A program made the position numbers and the translations under genes. A DNA stretch of 64,000 bases from Sycon ciliatum (lineage: Eukaryota; Porifera; Calcarea; Leucosolenida; Sycettidae): assembly GCF_964019385.1 (NCBI RefSeq), contig NC_088647.1:10129157-10193156 (forward strand), read 5' to 3'. Of the stretch, positions 22,106 to 36,515 are shown in pieces. The notes under the pieces are model-generated. The model had not been told where the DNA came from. It was given only the letters and a program-made list of their open reading frames with translations, and did no database searches. Each line of letters opens with the position of its first letter. Positions within the stretch are counted from its first letter, which is position 1.

Positions 22106-24354
22106 CAGCGCTTAGGCAAGAAGTATCGCAACCAGAGGTTCAAGTGCGGAGAGGATGATGAGGGTTATAGCGTGCGAATGAAGATGAAGTACTACATGGA
22201 GTACATGGAGTCAAATAAAGATGACAGTCCGTTGTACATCTTTGACAGCACGTTCGGTGATGTAAGTCTACTCCGCAGCGATTTTGCCTGACCCTGTACT
22301 TGATCTCTAAAGTGCAATGTAAAGTATTGTCTCATTTCCGTATCAGATCACCCTGGATAGACTGGTCAATTTATCAGTATTCTAAATAATTGGCTTGTGA
22401 TGAGGCAATTTACTAGTAATCTTTCTTCCATTTCCTCAGCTCCAGCATTTACATACTGCTCCTTCTCTGGTAGTGAACGTATCAGTCCTCTATTTTTTTC
22501 TCCCTGGTATGTGTTCATGGACACACAGAGTGCATAATGCATATCTATTCACACATGCACACACATCTCTCTTATTGGCTACGGCCATCGTGAGAATAAA
22601 GATAATAACATGCCTTCACATACATGTGTGTACCTGCGCTAGGTTTTCTATAACTGTAGCTGGGACCATCCACTGAGAAGGCAATTTCTTTGCTCGTTTT
22701 CTGGTTTGCTCTCTCAACACAGCATGCAAAGAAGAAACGTCTCCTCGGAGATTATCAATTACCAAAGTATTTTACAGAGGACTTGTTCCATCTAGCCGGA
22801 GAGAAGCGAAGACCACCATACAGGTATGGTCACTGCAGTTATATGTGTCTTTTCATCCTTGCAGCAGAGTAACGTTATGTGCATACACATGAAAGAGAGA
22901 TGGGGAAATTGTTTGAGTGCGAATCAAGTTCGCTTTTTGTCGATTTTTCAGGGCTTGTTTTCATTGTTGTGAGAGGTGACGACCAGGGACAGATCCAATG
23001 CAACATACCCTGAGTAAGTCAGAGAAAAGACTCGACACCAATGTAAGCCTGTTGACTGAGAACTTGGAAGAAGTAAATTAAGGAAACTCAATATACCGGG
23101 TATGTATGGGCCTCTTTTGAATTTCAGGGAGATGGTGTGCCCTTCCACTCTGGATCCACCACTACTAACAACAGCTCTGCACCTACACGGATATAGCCAG
23201 AATAATTAACTGTCTGTGTGTGTGGACTGCTTTCTGCAATAGGTGGGTTGTGATAGGTCCGAGTCGATCAGGCACTGGCATACATATTGATCCCCTAGGC
23301 ACCAGTGCGTGGAATGCCTTGATTTCTGGACATAAGCGGTGAGTTGATCAAGTCAGAAGTGCTCGGTCCCTGAATGCACGATCATCGGGAAATGTTGGTA
23401 TCATAATATGAATAGCTCAAGTTACAGGCGCCTGGTGGACTGAGTTCACTTTTCTTCTTCTGTTGTCATTGCACGGGATTGGATCATTGTTGCAACTTGG
23501 TTGAGGCTAGGCCAGCACTTCTACGATTTTATTGTGCGTAGCCCGTGACGGTCTGACGGTTAGCTGTGCATCCGACTGATGTGGCTGATATCGCTGTGAA
23601 CGTGTCTCACCTTCCCTTGTGCATGCCTTGTTGTTAGTGGGCGTTGCCGGGCCTTATCCGTAAGCCTGTGGTTTCCGTGCTGTGGTCTGCAGATGGGCGA
23701 TGTTCCCACCGCACACACCAAAGGAGAAAGTGCAAGTGCAGCGCACTGAGGGTGGATATCAGACCGACGAAGCCGTCATGTGGTTCCAGACGGTCTATCC
23801 GCGCACTCAGTCCGAGTCTTGGCCGGCAGATTGCAAACCAGTGAGTTTTGTTCTGGGCCGTAATGTGCTGGTGCATGTTTGTGGATGCATGTATTACATG
23901 TACATGTACCTACTTCACAATACAATCATGTACGCCATTCTTGAAGTAGATATTGCCTTTCCAAAAGAGGGCACACGGATTCTTGGCCATTACTAACTGA
24001 TTCTGTGTATTGATGTCATGTTTTTTTTGTTTTTTTTTGTCAGATTGAGCTAATCCAAGGGCCCGGCGAGGTAGTCTATGTGCCCGGTGGCTGGTGGCAC
24101 GTTGTCCTGAACCTGGACACCACGGTAGCTGTTACGCAGAACTTCTGCAGCACAACTAACTTCCCTGTTGTCTATCATAAGACCGTCAGGTAGGCATAAG
24201 GCCACACGTTTTTACTTCTATGTTTCTCGATGTAGTGGAATGCTGTTCACCCCGATACGTTGCGTTTTTCTGTCTTGTGTCATCGTGTTGTGTGCCATGT
24301 GAACTGCAAGCTATGTCAATACTTTTGATTACTCTAGTATCTTAGTCGTTCATG

Positions 24355-24392
<38 letters not shown>

Positions 24393-24851
24393 CCTGCCAC
24401 CTTTGTTGGTTCCAGGGTTCATATACTTTCTATTTGAAGTATACATACCTGTTAACCATGGACTGCTTCTGGCTAGATTAACTCTTGTGTAATCAATGGT
24501 GCTAGTGAAGCTAATATCAGATCCACTCTGATTTAGTCACCCACACTAGTAGCACGTATTACCTTCACTGGGGGCAGGGGTAACTGCAGTTGGATCCCAG
24601 GACGGATACCCTGATGCCGTCAATCCTTTTTCTGCACCTTGTCCTCACCCACTTACTGAGGTGTGGTGAGCCCATAAGTGGGATCATTTTCAAGTCCACC
24701 CAGAGTTTTGGGGATTTCAGGGGGTGTCGGCCGTTGGGCGGTTCAATAGCCAATTGAGTCATCTTTCCAAGATTCCTTTTGAGTCTCTCTCCCCTCTCCC
24801 GGGGAGACCCACGTGACCAGTTTTGGCAGTGTGCAACAAGTACAAGTACAA

Positions 24852-24884
<33 letters not shown>

Positions 24885-24913
24885 CGCGTGTGTGTGTGTG
24901 TGTGCGCGCGCGC

Positions 24914-24945
<32 letters not shown>

Positions 24946-26316
24946 CTGTGCCACTGTGTGGTGGATACCAGGCTAAACTTAGTGGCGGTCAATTCATCAG
25001 CCTTGCAAGCTGTTGAATGGTGTAATCCCAGCACAAGTTACTATGTCTAACATAGCTGTTCGCTATCATCGCTTCCGCGATGGGCAGGTCTGAGGTCTGA
25101 GGTGCATGTGTGTCTGTCTTCTGCATCCTTTATGTAGAGGTCGGCCGAAGTTTGCCAAGAAGTGGCTTTCTCAGCTACAGGTATGTCCTGACCTATCAGG
25201 TCACATGTTCAAGCCGAAGATCATGCCTCGGTCCCAAGCTGTACTCGGTCGTTTTCAAGTACTGCACTGAGATGGACTTTTTGCACAATTTATGAATTTT
25301 CTTTTTCAGAAAAATTAGCCTGAAACTACTGGCGTAGCACAATATACAAAGCATGGATCATGATTATACACGTACTTGCAAGCGTGAGGGGCTGGGCAAC
25401 GAATGCTTGTAAATTGCATTTTTCTGTTTCTGTCCCGGTAGGGATTTGTTCAACACCCCATGCTCTGTACGTTTTACTGTACTGCAGATTCATCGGCCTG
25501 ACTTAGCCGCCATTGCAGGCGCCGTTGACCTCTCCCAGCCCTCTGGCCTCCCCTCATCCTCATCCAGTGGCTCATCATCATCCTCGTCATCTTCATCCTC
25601 ATCAGACTCAGATAGCGAAGATAGTGGTGTAGGAAATCCAAGCACAGCCAAGGTCAAGCGGAAAAGGTATGAGATAGACCCCAAAGTAGAGGAACCATTT
25701 TGCACGTACTGTTCTGTGTCCTGTGCATTACCCGAAATCTGGTCAGGTACTGGCTGGCATGCCTTACTTGTTACTCGGCCTCCTATGTGGCCCTTGTGGC
25801 AGTGGAGGCTACACGGATATGAGCAATGTGTATACATGTATGTGCGTGGGTGTTTTAGGGTGGGTGGGTGGGGGGTCTAGGCTTGGTTGAATTTTATTTT
25901 AGTTGATTCCTGTTTTCAATTCAGGGCTGTGTTGTTGGGTACCGGTTTTTTTTCGCCGCATTTTGTCACTCTTTAGTGCTGGCGAGTTTGAGTGTTTTTT
26001 TTTGTAATCCCAAAGCTCTTGGAGAGAGGGTTGCTATGATCACCGACCGATCTTGACATCCTGTAGAGGTGCACAATACAGTCATGTGCATTCCTGTGCA
26101 ATCAGATTCTTCATCTTTTTTCCCATGTTACCTATGAGGTTAGCGGGTGACACGGGTACCCCGCTGCCTGCAACTTACACAGCCCTAATCTTGATGATGT
26201 CTCTGAATTGATCACTGTTGCTGTCCAGGAAGCGTGCTTCGTCTGGTGACAGTAAGTCTGACAGTAGTGATGAAGATGATCACTGCTGTGCCTCGCCAAA
26301 ACGCCGTGGCCGATGA
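19728..26316 (+). CDS. JMJD6: JMJD6, Fe(II)/2-oxoglutarate-dependent lysyl hydroxylase, complete, 10 exons
   Basis: A nuclear JmjC oxygenase that hydroxylates lysines in splicing factors such as U2AF65. Exons: 19728-19782, 21635-21843, 22109-22261, 22723-22823, 23243-23338, 23693-23840, 24044-24189, 25138-25180, 25488-25666, 26229-26316. Every junction is GT-AG and in phase, giving 405 residues (human 403). It starts [18 protein letters not shown], as in vertebrates. The iron ligands GIHID (H187, D189) and WWHVVLNL (H273) fall on the same residue numbers as in the human protein. [29 protein letters not shown] and [11 protein letters not shown] are family signatures. The C-terminus keeps the polyserine tract (about 11 Ser in a row), an acidic stretch and a basic end (SPKRRGR). 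Intron 2 ends in a long GTT repeat directly before the exon 3 acceptor. Intron 7 holds a dispersed repeat also seen at 29.7 kb. Confidence 0.97.
20351..20770 (+). pseudogene. Possible gene fragment in JMJD6 intron 1
   Basis: An ATG at 20351 opens a 40-codon frame ([20 protein letters not shown], then [17 protein letters not shown]) that runs into CAGGACAGGTGACG, a fair splice donor. A second frame from 20485 ([20 protein letters not shown]) carries on in the same style without a visible acceptor between them. The codon usage looks protein-like, unlike nearby repeats, but I do not recognise a family. It may be a nested gene or the remains of a processed copy with a frame change near 20470. Confidence 0.25.
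20868..20945. repeat. Tandem repeat, about 34-bp unit, 2.3 copies
   Basis: TCAAAGTGATTACTAATCCG then TTGATCCCCGAG is repeated (with AAATT for AAAGTG) and followed by a third partial unit. In JMJD6 intron 1. Confidence 0.85.
21293..21505. repeat. (CA)n microsatellite, about 213 bp
   Basis: CACA with periodic CATA interruptions, among the longest microsatellites in the window, in JMJD6 intron 1 about 130 bp before exon 2. Apparent ORFs of Thr-His or Val-Cys here are artefacts of the repeat. Confidence 0.97.
22033..22104. repeat. (GTT)n microsatellite ending at the JMJD6 exon 3 acceptor
   Basis: About 23 GTT units run to within a few bases of TTTCAG, the acceptor at 22107-22108. The repeat replaces the usual polypyrimidine tract. 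Confidence 0.95.
24355..24392. repeat. (GT)n microsatellite
   Basis: About 17 GT units in JMJD6 intron 7, next to the dispersed repeat that starts near 24409. The second copy of that repeat, at 29.7 kb, is also preceded by a GT tract (29590-29622). Confidence 0.9.
24409..24705. repeat. Dispersed repeat, copy 1 of 2
   Basis: From GGTTCCAGGGTTCATATACT to TGGGATCATTTTCAAGTCCA it matches 29750-30033 closely along about 290 bp (shared blocks GGTGCTAGTGAAGCT, CCTTCACTGGG.GCAGG and CACCTTGTCCTCACCC). No inverted ends were found and no reading frame. Non-coding interspersed repeat of unknown class, possibly SINE-like. Confidence 0.75.
24853..24946. repeat. (GT)n(GC)n microsatellite
   Basis: GT blocks separated by two CGCGCGCG blocks near 24876 and 24904. 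Alternating purine-pyrimidine, Z-DNA-prone; in JMJD6 intron 7. Confidence 0.92.
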
Positions 26317-27328
26317 TCAATCACTGGTTTGTACTGCCTTTCCAAGACCGCATGATGGTCTTGTACGAAACGTTGTAGACATGTGCAAATCTCTGATTTA
26401 TAGGTGCAGCTTTATCATGCACACCCTAGTACTGTTTGTTCTGCCTGTTGCCGAGAAGAATGTTTCTTGATCTTGCTGAAGTAGCTTTGCCTTATCTAGT
26501 CTCGCTCGCACGCGTTAACACCATTGCTTTAGTTTAGCCGCCATGTAGGCATGAAATACTGAGTGTGTGTGTGTGTGCGCGCGAATTTCATCACTTTCAG
26601 CTGCTAGTACTTATAGTATTTTATTGTTGATTTTTTGATTGGTTGTGAGTCTTGTGACCATCATCATCAATGTTATCGGTATGCATGTTGCCCAGCGTGT
26701 CTTGCCAGCACTGTACTCTCCGTATGTCTGTCACTCGCCACCCTGTGTCGAGACTCCCATCTTCTGCACGCAAAGAAAACGTACATCCGTGCACAGATTC
26801 GTATTATGTTTGACACCTTGACTGCTTTATCTCAAGAAGATCTCATCTTGTTTTGGCCCAGCATTGCTGCATCCGCTTATTCTCTCATTTGCGAATTGTA
26901 TCTCTTCACCTACCCTCTAGTATTTTCTCTTGCCCAGCTCTGCTGCGCCGCTTTTTATTTTGCTTGTGCCTTGCCGTCAGGCTTTTCTTCCTGCTACCTG
27001 CTACTGCTGCTGCTGCTGTTCAAGTGTTGCTACTCGGACTAGCTAAGTCATGTTTCTCATGTCATTTATAGATACTTTGCTATTGCTGTACAATTGTCCT
27101 TCCCGGTTTCCGTTATTCCGAAGCTTTTCTATCTCTAACGGTGGATTCTACGTTCCTCTACCAGCTCAACCAGGCGTGCGGGACTGGTAGAAGTCGGTAG
27201 AAATAAATACATGTAGTTGGTAGAGGTACAGCCTTTCTCTGTATCCAAAGAAATGAAACTGCAAAGATGGACTCAGATCCCTGATCCTATCATACGTATT
27301 GGGGGGTTATACGCCATCCTGCGGATAT
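26317..27328. other. Intergenic region after JMJD6
   Basis: Contains the JMJD6 3' UTR and pyrimidine-rich sequence with CTG repeats near 27000-27020. No gene was recognised. A small imperfect palindrome of CTCTACCAG/CTGGTAGA type lies near 27155-27230. Confidence 0.4.
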
Positions 27329-27703
27329 CTGTCCCCGGGGAAAATTGCAATTCCGCGGCCGCGTTTTTTTCCGCGTTTTTTGCGATTTTTTAAAAGACCG
27401 CGTTTTCCGCGATTTTCCCGCGTTTTTTGAACTTTTTTGTTGCACTACACGTACACACAGTGCACTGTTCGGTCAGCAACGTCTCATCGTGGCGGCTTTT
27501 TACTCAAATATGACGAGTGCTTACACCAGAGACTTGTAACTGATTGATTTCACTACATACTCACTGAAAATTGCCGCACATCAATATTATTCACCGCATA
27601 TTTACCGCATATTTACCGCAAATTCACCGCAAATTATGCCATATTATGCCGCGTTTTCCCCGCGTTTTTTTGCGATTTTTTCCGCAATTTTCCCCGGGGA
27701 CAG
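27329..27703. mobile_element. 375-bp MITE with CTGTCCCC ends and a 6-bp target duplication (element A)
   Basis: Ends CTGTCCCCGGGGAAAATTGC and its exact inverse at 27703. GGATAT occurs directly on both sides (27323-27328 and 27704-27709), a 6-bp target-site duplication. The interior is made of CGCGTTTTTT/GCGATTTTTT and ACCGCATATTT-type short repeats. Element B at 30332-30742 has related ends and also a 6-bp duplication. Confidence 0.85.
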
Positions 27704-27880
27704 GGATATGCACCGATGATCTACCGAAATGGGCTGATCCAGGAGCAAGCTTATTTACCCTTGGCAATTGGCAGGTCTGCATTCGAGCATATCCATTTAC
27801 TGTACATGACATCTACTGCATGCAGAGAGCAGACAGTCAAGCCGTACTAACAATACACTACAGTAGTATTGAGTAATACC

Positions 27881-28052
27881 AATGTACTCTTGGTAATACT
27901 ACATAACTGTACACATGTATGAGCAAGAGTCCACTCCATAATTCCCCTGGGGGATTGTGGTCCAATTCATGGACTCTTGGTATGAGCAAGAGTAGATAAA
28001 CAGTGTATCTACTCTTGGTATGAGCAAGAGCAGATAAACTCTTGGTGTGAGT
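27881..28052. repeat. Cluster of CAAGAGT/ACTCTTG palindromes
   Basis: ACTCTTGGTA and TGAGCAAGAGT alternate five or six times, forming nested short hairpins. A separate hairpin is formed by AATTCCCCTGGGGGATTGTG-type sequence near 27940. The motif also ends the foldback element at 2802-3090 and small palindromes at 37568-37604 and 54181-54235. Confidence 0.75.
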
Positions 28053-28397
28053 GACATGATAACGATCACAGTCATTAGACATGTTCACAGTGTAAGAAAA
28101 TTAATTAATTACATTTTGAAAATTAATATTAAAATATTTCAAATAACTACGGCATTCATGACGTAAGGAATGTTACGAAATGGACAGATGAGGTCATGTA
28201 CAAAAAAAGTAGTCATTGCCATTGGCAAAATTTTATGATGCAGATCAGCGAGAACAACATGCATGAACAGCGCGTGTGTTATTGTATTTTCCTAGATCCT
28301 CTTCACGTATTTTTCACCAGGGTGTTTTACGACGTGCGACTCCCTGTTTTTGACTAGTATTAAATTTTGTAGTTGTTCATTCCTAGATCCTGCAGTC

Positions 28398-29123
28398 ATG
28401 TCGGACAGAATAGTAAAGAAGAAGAGGAAGAGACAGGAAGCTGCCCCTGCAGAAACAGAAGAGACCATAGATGCTGGTGAGCCTCTCCTTAAAAAATCGA
28501 AATGGTCTGACAAGCGGCGTGTCCTCGTGTTCTGTTCACGAGGAATAACACATCGCCCTCGTCATTTGATGAATGACATGCGAGTGCTACTGCCCCACAG
28601 TAAAGCGGACACCAAGCTAGACAGAAAGGATAATCTCTTCGTTGTCAATGAGGTTTGTGAGCTTCGCAATTGCAACTGGTGCCTGTTCCTGGAAATGAGG
28701 AAAAAGCGTAATTGTTTCCTTTGGCTAGCATCAACTCCTCACGGACCATCTGCCAAGTTTCTCGTTGAGAATATCCATACTATGGATGAAATGAAAATGA
28801 CGGGAAATTGCCTGCGCGGTTCCAGACCAGTGCTCTCGTTTGACTCTGAGCTCGACAAAACGCCCCAATACAAGCTGCTGAAGCTCATGCTGGAGAGAAT
28901 TTTCACCACTCCACAGAACCACCCTCGGAGCAAGCCATTTGTGGACCATGTGTTCAGCTTCAGCCTTGTGGACAACCGAATACATTTCAGGAATTTCCAG
29001 ATCCTAGATGAAGGAGAGAATTTAGTCGAAGTTGGACCCAGATTCTGTCTGAATTTGATCAGAATCTTTGACGGCAGCTTCGGTGGAGCCACTCTATACG
29101 AAAACCCGCTGCGAGAAGTCTGA
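28398..29123 (+). CDS. BRIX1: BRX1 (BRIX1), ribosome biogenesis factor, lacking its C-terminal part
   Basis: BRX1 acts in the nucleolus in early 60S subunit assembly and carries a Brix RNA-binding domain. The single-exon frame of 241 residues begins with a Lys-rich segment (MSDRIVKKKRKRQ), then the Brix domain: CSRGITHRPRHLMNDMRVLL, PHSKADTKLDRKDNLFVVNE, TPHGPSAKFLVENIHTM, KMTGNCLRGSRP, HPRSKPFVDHVFSFS and GPRFCLNLIRIFDGSFGG, ending TLYENP. Family members continue about 100 residues past this point; here a stop follows six codons after YENP, and no matching C-terminal exon was found downstream to 32 kb. The ATG at 28398 was preferred over one at 28350 because family N-termini are short and basic. 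The frame itself is undamaged. It may be a truncated gene copy, or the real 3' exon may be lost or unrecognised. A tandem partial copy follows directly. Confidence 0.85.
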   Translation: MSDRIVKKKRKRQEAAPAETEETIDAGEPLLKKSKWSDKRRVLVFCSRGITHRPRHLMNDMRVLLPHSKADTKLDRKDNLFVVNEVCELRNCNWCLFLEMRKKRNCFLWLASTPHGPSAKFLVENIHTMDEMKMTGNCLRGSRPVLSFDSELDKTPQYKLLKLMLERIFTTPQNHPRSKPFVDHVFSFSLVDNRIHFRNFQILDEGENLVEVGPRFCLNLIRIFDGSFGGATLYENPLREV

Positions 29124-29203
29124 CCAGTATGCAGCATCATCAACTTCCTCAATGAGGGTATGCTTCCATTGAACGCTGGTGTGTGTGCGTGCTTGCGTGT
29201 GTG

Positions 29204-29590
29204 TGCGCGGGTCCAGGCCAGTGCTATCGTTGTACTCTGAGCTCGACAAAACGCCCCGATACACGCTGCTGAAGCTCATGCTGGAGAGAATCTTCACCAC
29301 GACACAAAACCACCCTCGGAGCAAACCATTTGCGGACCATGTGCTCAGCTTCAGCCTTCTACCTTGTGAACAGCCGAATATGTTTCAGGAATTTCCAGAT
29401 CCTAGATGAAGGAGAGATTTTAGTCGAAGTTGGACCCAGATTCTGTCTGAATCTGATCAGAATCGTTGACGGCAGCTTCGGTGGAGCCACTCTATACGAA
29501 AACTCGCGAGAAGTCTGACCAGTATGCAGCATTATCAACTTTCCTCAATGAGGGTATGCTTCCATTGAACGCTGATGTTCATGTGTGAGT
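29204..29590 (+). pseudogene. Partial tandem copy of the BRX1 3' half
   Basis: The block 28813-29203 (GCGCGGTTCCAGACCAGTG through the Brix C-terminal half, stop, and 70 bp of downstream sequence) is repeated at 29204-29590 with about 90 per cent identity. The copy has no start, and its frame shifts within the stretch matching SFSLVDNRI (extra bases near 29360), so it cannot encode the same protein. Loss of three bases is also seen just before the stop (ENSREV for ENPLREV). Confidence 0.85.
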
Positions 29591-29622
29591 GTTTGTGTAT
29601 GTGTGTGTGTGTGTGTGTGCGC
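29590..29622. repeat. (GT)n microsatellite
   Basis: GT repeats following the BRX1 partial copy and preceding copy 2 of the dispersed repeat. Confidence 0.85.
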
Positions 29623-29749
29623 GCATATGTGGTGGGGGTATGTGCCAGCTAGTTCGGTTGGTGGGTGCACTTATGCCAGATGTGTTGGGTCTGTTGCCAA
29701 TGGGCTCGGCTGCTTTTGAAGGTGTATTGTACCTGCCCGTTTTGTTGGT

Positions 29750-30036
29750 TTCAGGGTTCATATACTTTCTATTTGAAGTATACATGCCTGCTAACCCTAG
29801 ACTGTTTCTGGCTAGATTAACTCTTGTGTAGTCAATGGTGCTAGTGAAGCTTATGTCAGGTCCACTCTGATTAGCCACTCACACTACATGTAGTAGCAAG
29901 TATTACCTTCACTGGGAGCAGGAGTAACTGCAGTTGGGTCCGGGGACTGATGCCTGCAATCCTTTTTTTAGCACCTTGTCCTCACCCGCTTACTGAGTTG
30001 TGGTGAGCCCATAAGTGGGATCATTTCCAAGTCCAA
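29750..30036. repeat. Dispersed repeat, copy 2 of 2
   Basis: Direct-orientation match to 24409-24705 (see that entry), starting TTTCAGGGTTCATATACTTT and ending GGATCATTTCCAAGTCCA. Confidence 0.75.
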
Positions 30037-30218
30037 ACTAGGCCCAGTCTATAACTAGGAACTGTATAATATTTAACTAGTGTATGTATAAGAGACGATT
30101 TACACGACGGCAGGATTCATCCCGTGTGTGATGCTGCCATGGAGATTCAGTCACATGAACTCAACTTCTGGCGAGAACGTATCCCGCGAGCTATCCCGGT
30201 GCCGTTAGGAGGCTGGGG

Positions 30219-30262
30219 CAGGGAGCCCTACACATACGTGTATGTATGTGTAGGGCTCCCTG
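30219..30262. repeat. Perfect-stem hairpin with CAGGGAGCCCTACACATAC arms
   Basis: Nineteen-base inverted arms around a 6-bp loop. A second, shorter version (CAGGGAGCCCT...AGGGCTCCCTG) lies at 31116-31150. Too short to place; possibly fold-back ends of one small repeat family. Confidence 0.75.
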
Positions 30263-30331
30263 GGCTGGGGGAAATACATGCCGTGGCATTCCGTGGACTG
30301 TTGTGTGCTACTACCTACAGGTACTGTACAT

Positions 30332-30742
30332 CTGTCCCCCGTGAATTCCGCGGCAGAATATCAGAAATTCCGTGCAGAATTCTGCGGGTGAAAACAGTAA
30401 ATTCTGCGCTAATTCTGCAAATCCTTCTATATTCTTCGGCAACTCTGCAAGGAAAATGAGCGTATAAACAGATCAAATTTCCGCAACCCGTAAATTCTGA
30501 ACCAAAATTATGCGAAATCCTGGTCAAAAAAATTGAAAGCTCCAAAATATACTGCGAGTCGGTTTTGAACGTCACAAGTGGGTTGGTTTGGCTGTGAAAA
30601 TGCATCGAAAATCTCCAGAAAAAGCAGTGTTTCTCTCTTTTCTGCAATATTCTGCGGCATTTTCTGAATTCTGCGGACACTACTATACTGGATTCTGCGG
30701 AAATTCTGCAGTCCGCGGAATCGCGGAATTCACGGGGGACAG
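30332..30742. mobile_element. 411-bp MITE with CTGTCCCCC ends and a 6-bp target duplication (element B)
   Basis: Ends CTGTCCCCCGTGAATTCCGC and its inverse, flanked on both sides by GTACAT (30326-30331 and 30743-30748). The interior is built from many TTCTGC(G/A)-type short repeats. It shares end sequence CTGTCCCC, repeat-rich interior and duplication length with element A (27329-27703). Confidence 0.85.
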
Positions 30743-30851
30743 GTACATGCATCCTGCCGTGTGAATCATTTTTAGTTTTTCTCGTGTCACGGCAAGCTCT
30801 CGGGATCACGTGCTTCACTTCCCGGCGGGATGGACTGCCGTCGTGAAGATC

Positions 30852-32322
30852 ACCCCTAACGTCACAGCGTATTTTCAACTTCAAGCAACACAAAACATGC
30901 AATGTCAACATACCACATGACCCAAGGGTTACTAATATGCTGTTGGTGGACCCTGGGTGTGCTCCATGGCATGGGTGAAAGAATATGGATCAAGCATGAA
31001 AGACAGGAAAGGGGAAGACCTATAATTATTGTAGTGTGAGTGCAAACAGGGTTTGAAAGCAGGGTGTAGTAAAACACTGGTATTTTACTACTCCCTACTT
31101 GAAAGTGATGATGCCCAGGGAGCCCTACACATAATGTGAAGGGCTCCCTGATAATGTCAGAACTGAAGACTAAAGTCAATACATATAAACGTCTCCTGGG
31201 ACAAGTTGGATTCACTCTGACCATAGCGAAGTGTAATATGTATCCGGTGGGCAAGTTCCACAGGTCGCTTGCTGGCGACTTTTTTTGCAGCTCCCGCAGG
31301 AGCGCCCAATCCAGTCCAGTCACCGCCAGCAGATGTGTTGTCACCCTGCTGTAATCAGTAAAGGAGGCATGTGATCCAAGTGAATCCGAGAAGACAGCAT
31401 TTTAATGAGTCTGGCCTGGCTATGGCATAGCACTTTCAAGCCCTATTGGTCATTGTCCTGTCAGGCAAGGCGGCATGTACTGGGGTCGGACCAAGCATCT
31501 TATGTCGGGAGACCATCGCCACGGATGGAACCAATCAGCACCGGTACCTTTCTACCGCACGGAGAATGCACAGGAGCACCCTAAAGAACATCAAACTTAC
31601 GCGTGAGATCGATATGGATATGTGTGAACAACATTACAACACATGACATGGTCGACCCATGATAGATACCATAAGAGCTACTAAAAACGACTTCCTCTCC
31701 ATGAGATAATGATGGCTGGGAAATTTTTACTGAGTTCTATCTATTATAAAAGCACAATGGAAACAAAAAGGTAGCGTACAAGAAACTAGTCATTCAAACG
31801 CAAAGCTACAACACTAAAGAAAGAGAGCGTGTGTGTGTGTGTGTGCATGTGTGAGGAAACGTCTGATCCCTCTGTCTAAATAACTTATCAACGACCAACT
31901 ACAGCAGTAGCTATAAACACCGAGCGGAGAGCTATATACTTATTCTAAAAACGGATACGACACGTCATGCAACTGGTGTGGAAATGAGAAAGATACGCGA
32001 GCATTACAACCAATGCTTCAGGTTAGTTGTGGCAGCAGCAGTATGCTGATTGTTATAAATTCCTTTTTTTCAAGTTCAAGATTTTGCTGTGTGTCAGATG
32101 CAGAGGGAGGGGACTTGTGAGCATGCAATCCGAGTCGTATGCTACTACAAGACAAAGAAAAACCAGCATTAACATTAGTAGCCATGGCCTAAGTCATATC
32201 CACATGTCGGATTCGGATAAGCTGCTTTAGTTGGCTGTGTTGCAGATCGTGGCACTGTTATTCACATAATTGTCAGGACATCCACACAGCATGCTGTCTG
32301 ACGAGCAGGTTACAAGGTAAAG
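30852..32322. other. Intergenic region without recognised genes
   Basis: Holds the short hairpin at 31116-31150 and a GT tract at 31829-31846. Open frames are short and show no family motifs. The 3' end of the TMEM50-family gene should lie at its right end. Confidence 0.4.

Positions 32323-36515
<4,193 letters not shown>

Larger units (their letters stand above)
30097..30851. mobile_element. TIR element about 755 bp, host of element B
   Basis: The ends match in inverse: GATTTACACGACGGCAGGAT at 30097 and GATCTTCACGACGGCAGTCC read inward from 30851. A related internal inverse (CATCCTGCCGTGTGAATCA) lies near 30748-30768. It contains the hairpin at 30219-30262 and the inserted element 30332-30742, so without the insertion it would be about 340 bp. 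Non-coding. Confidence 0.6.

Noticed and set aside
25490-25837. Minus-strand acidic frame (Asp/Glu-rich)
   Set aside because: It is the shadow of the JMJD6 polyserine exon on the opposite strand.
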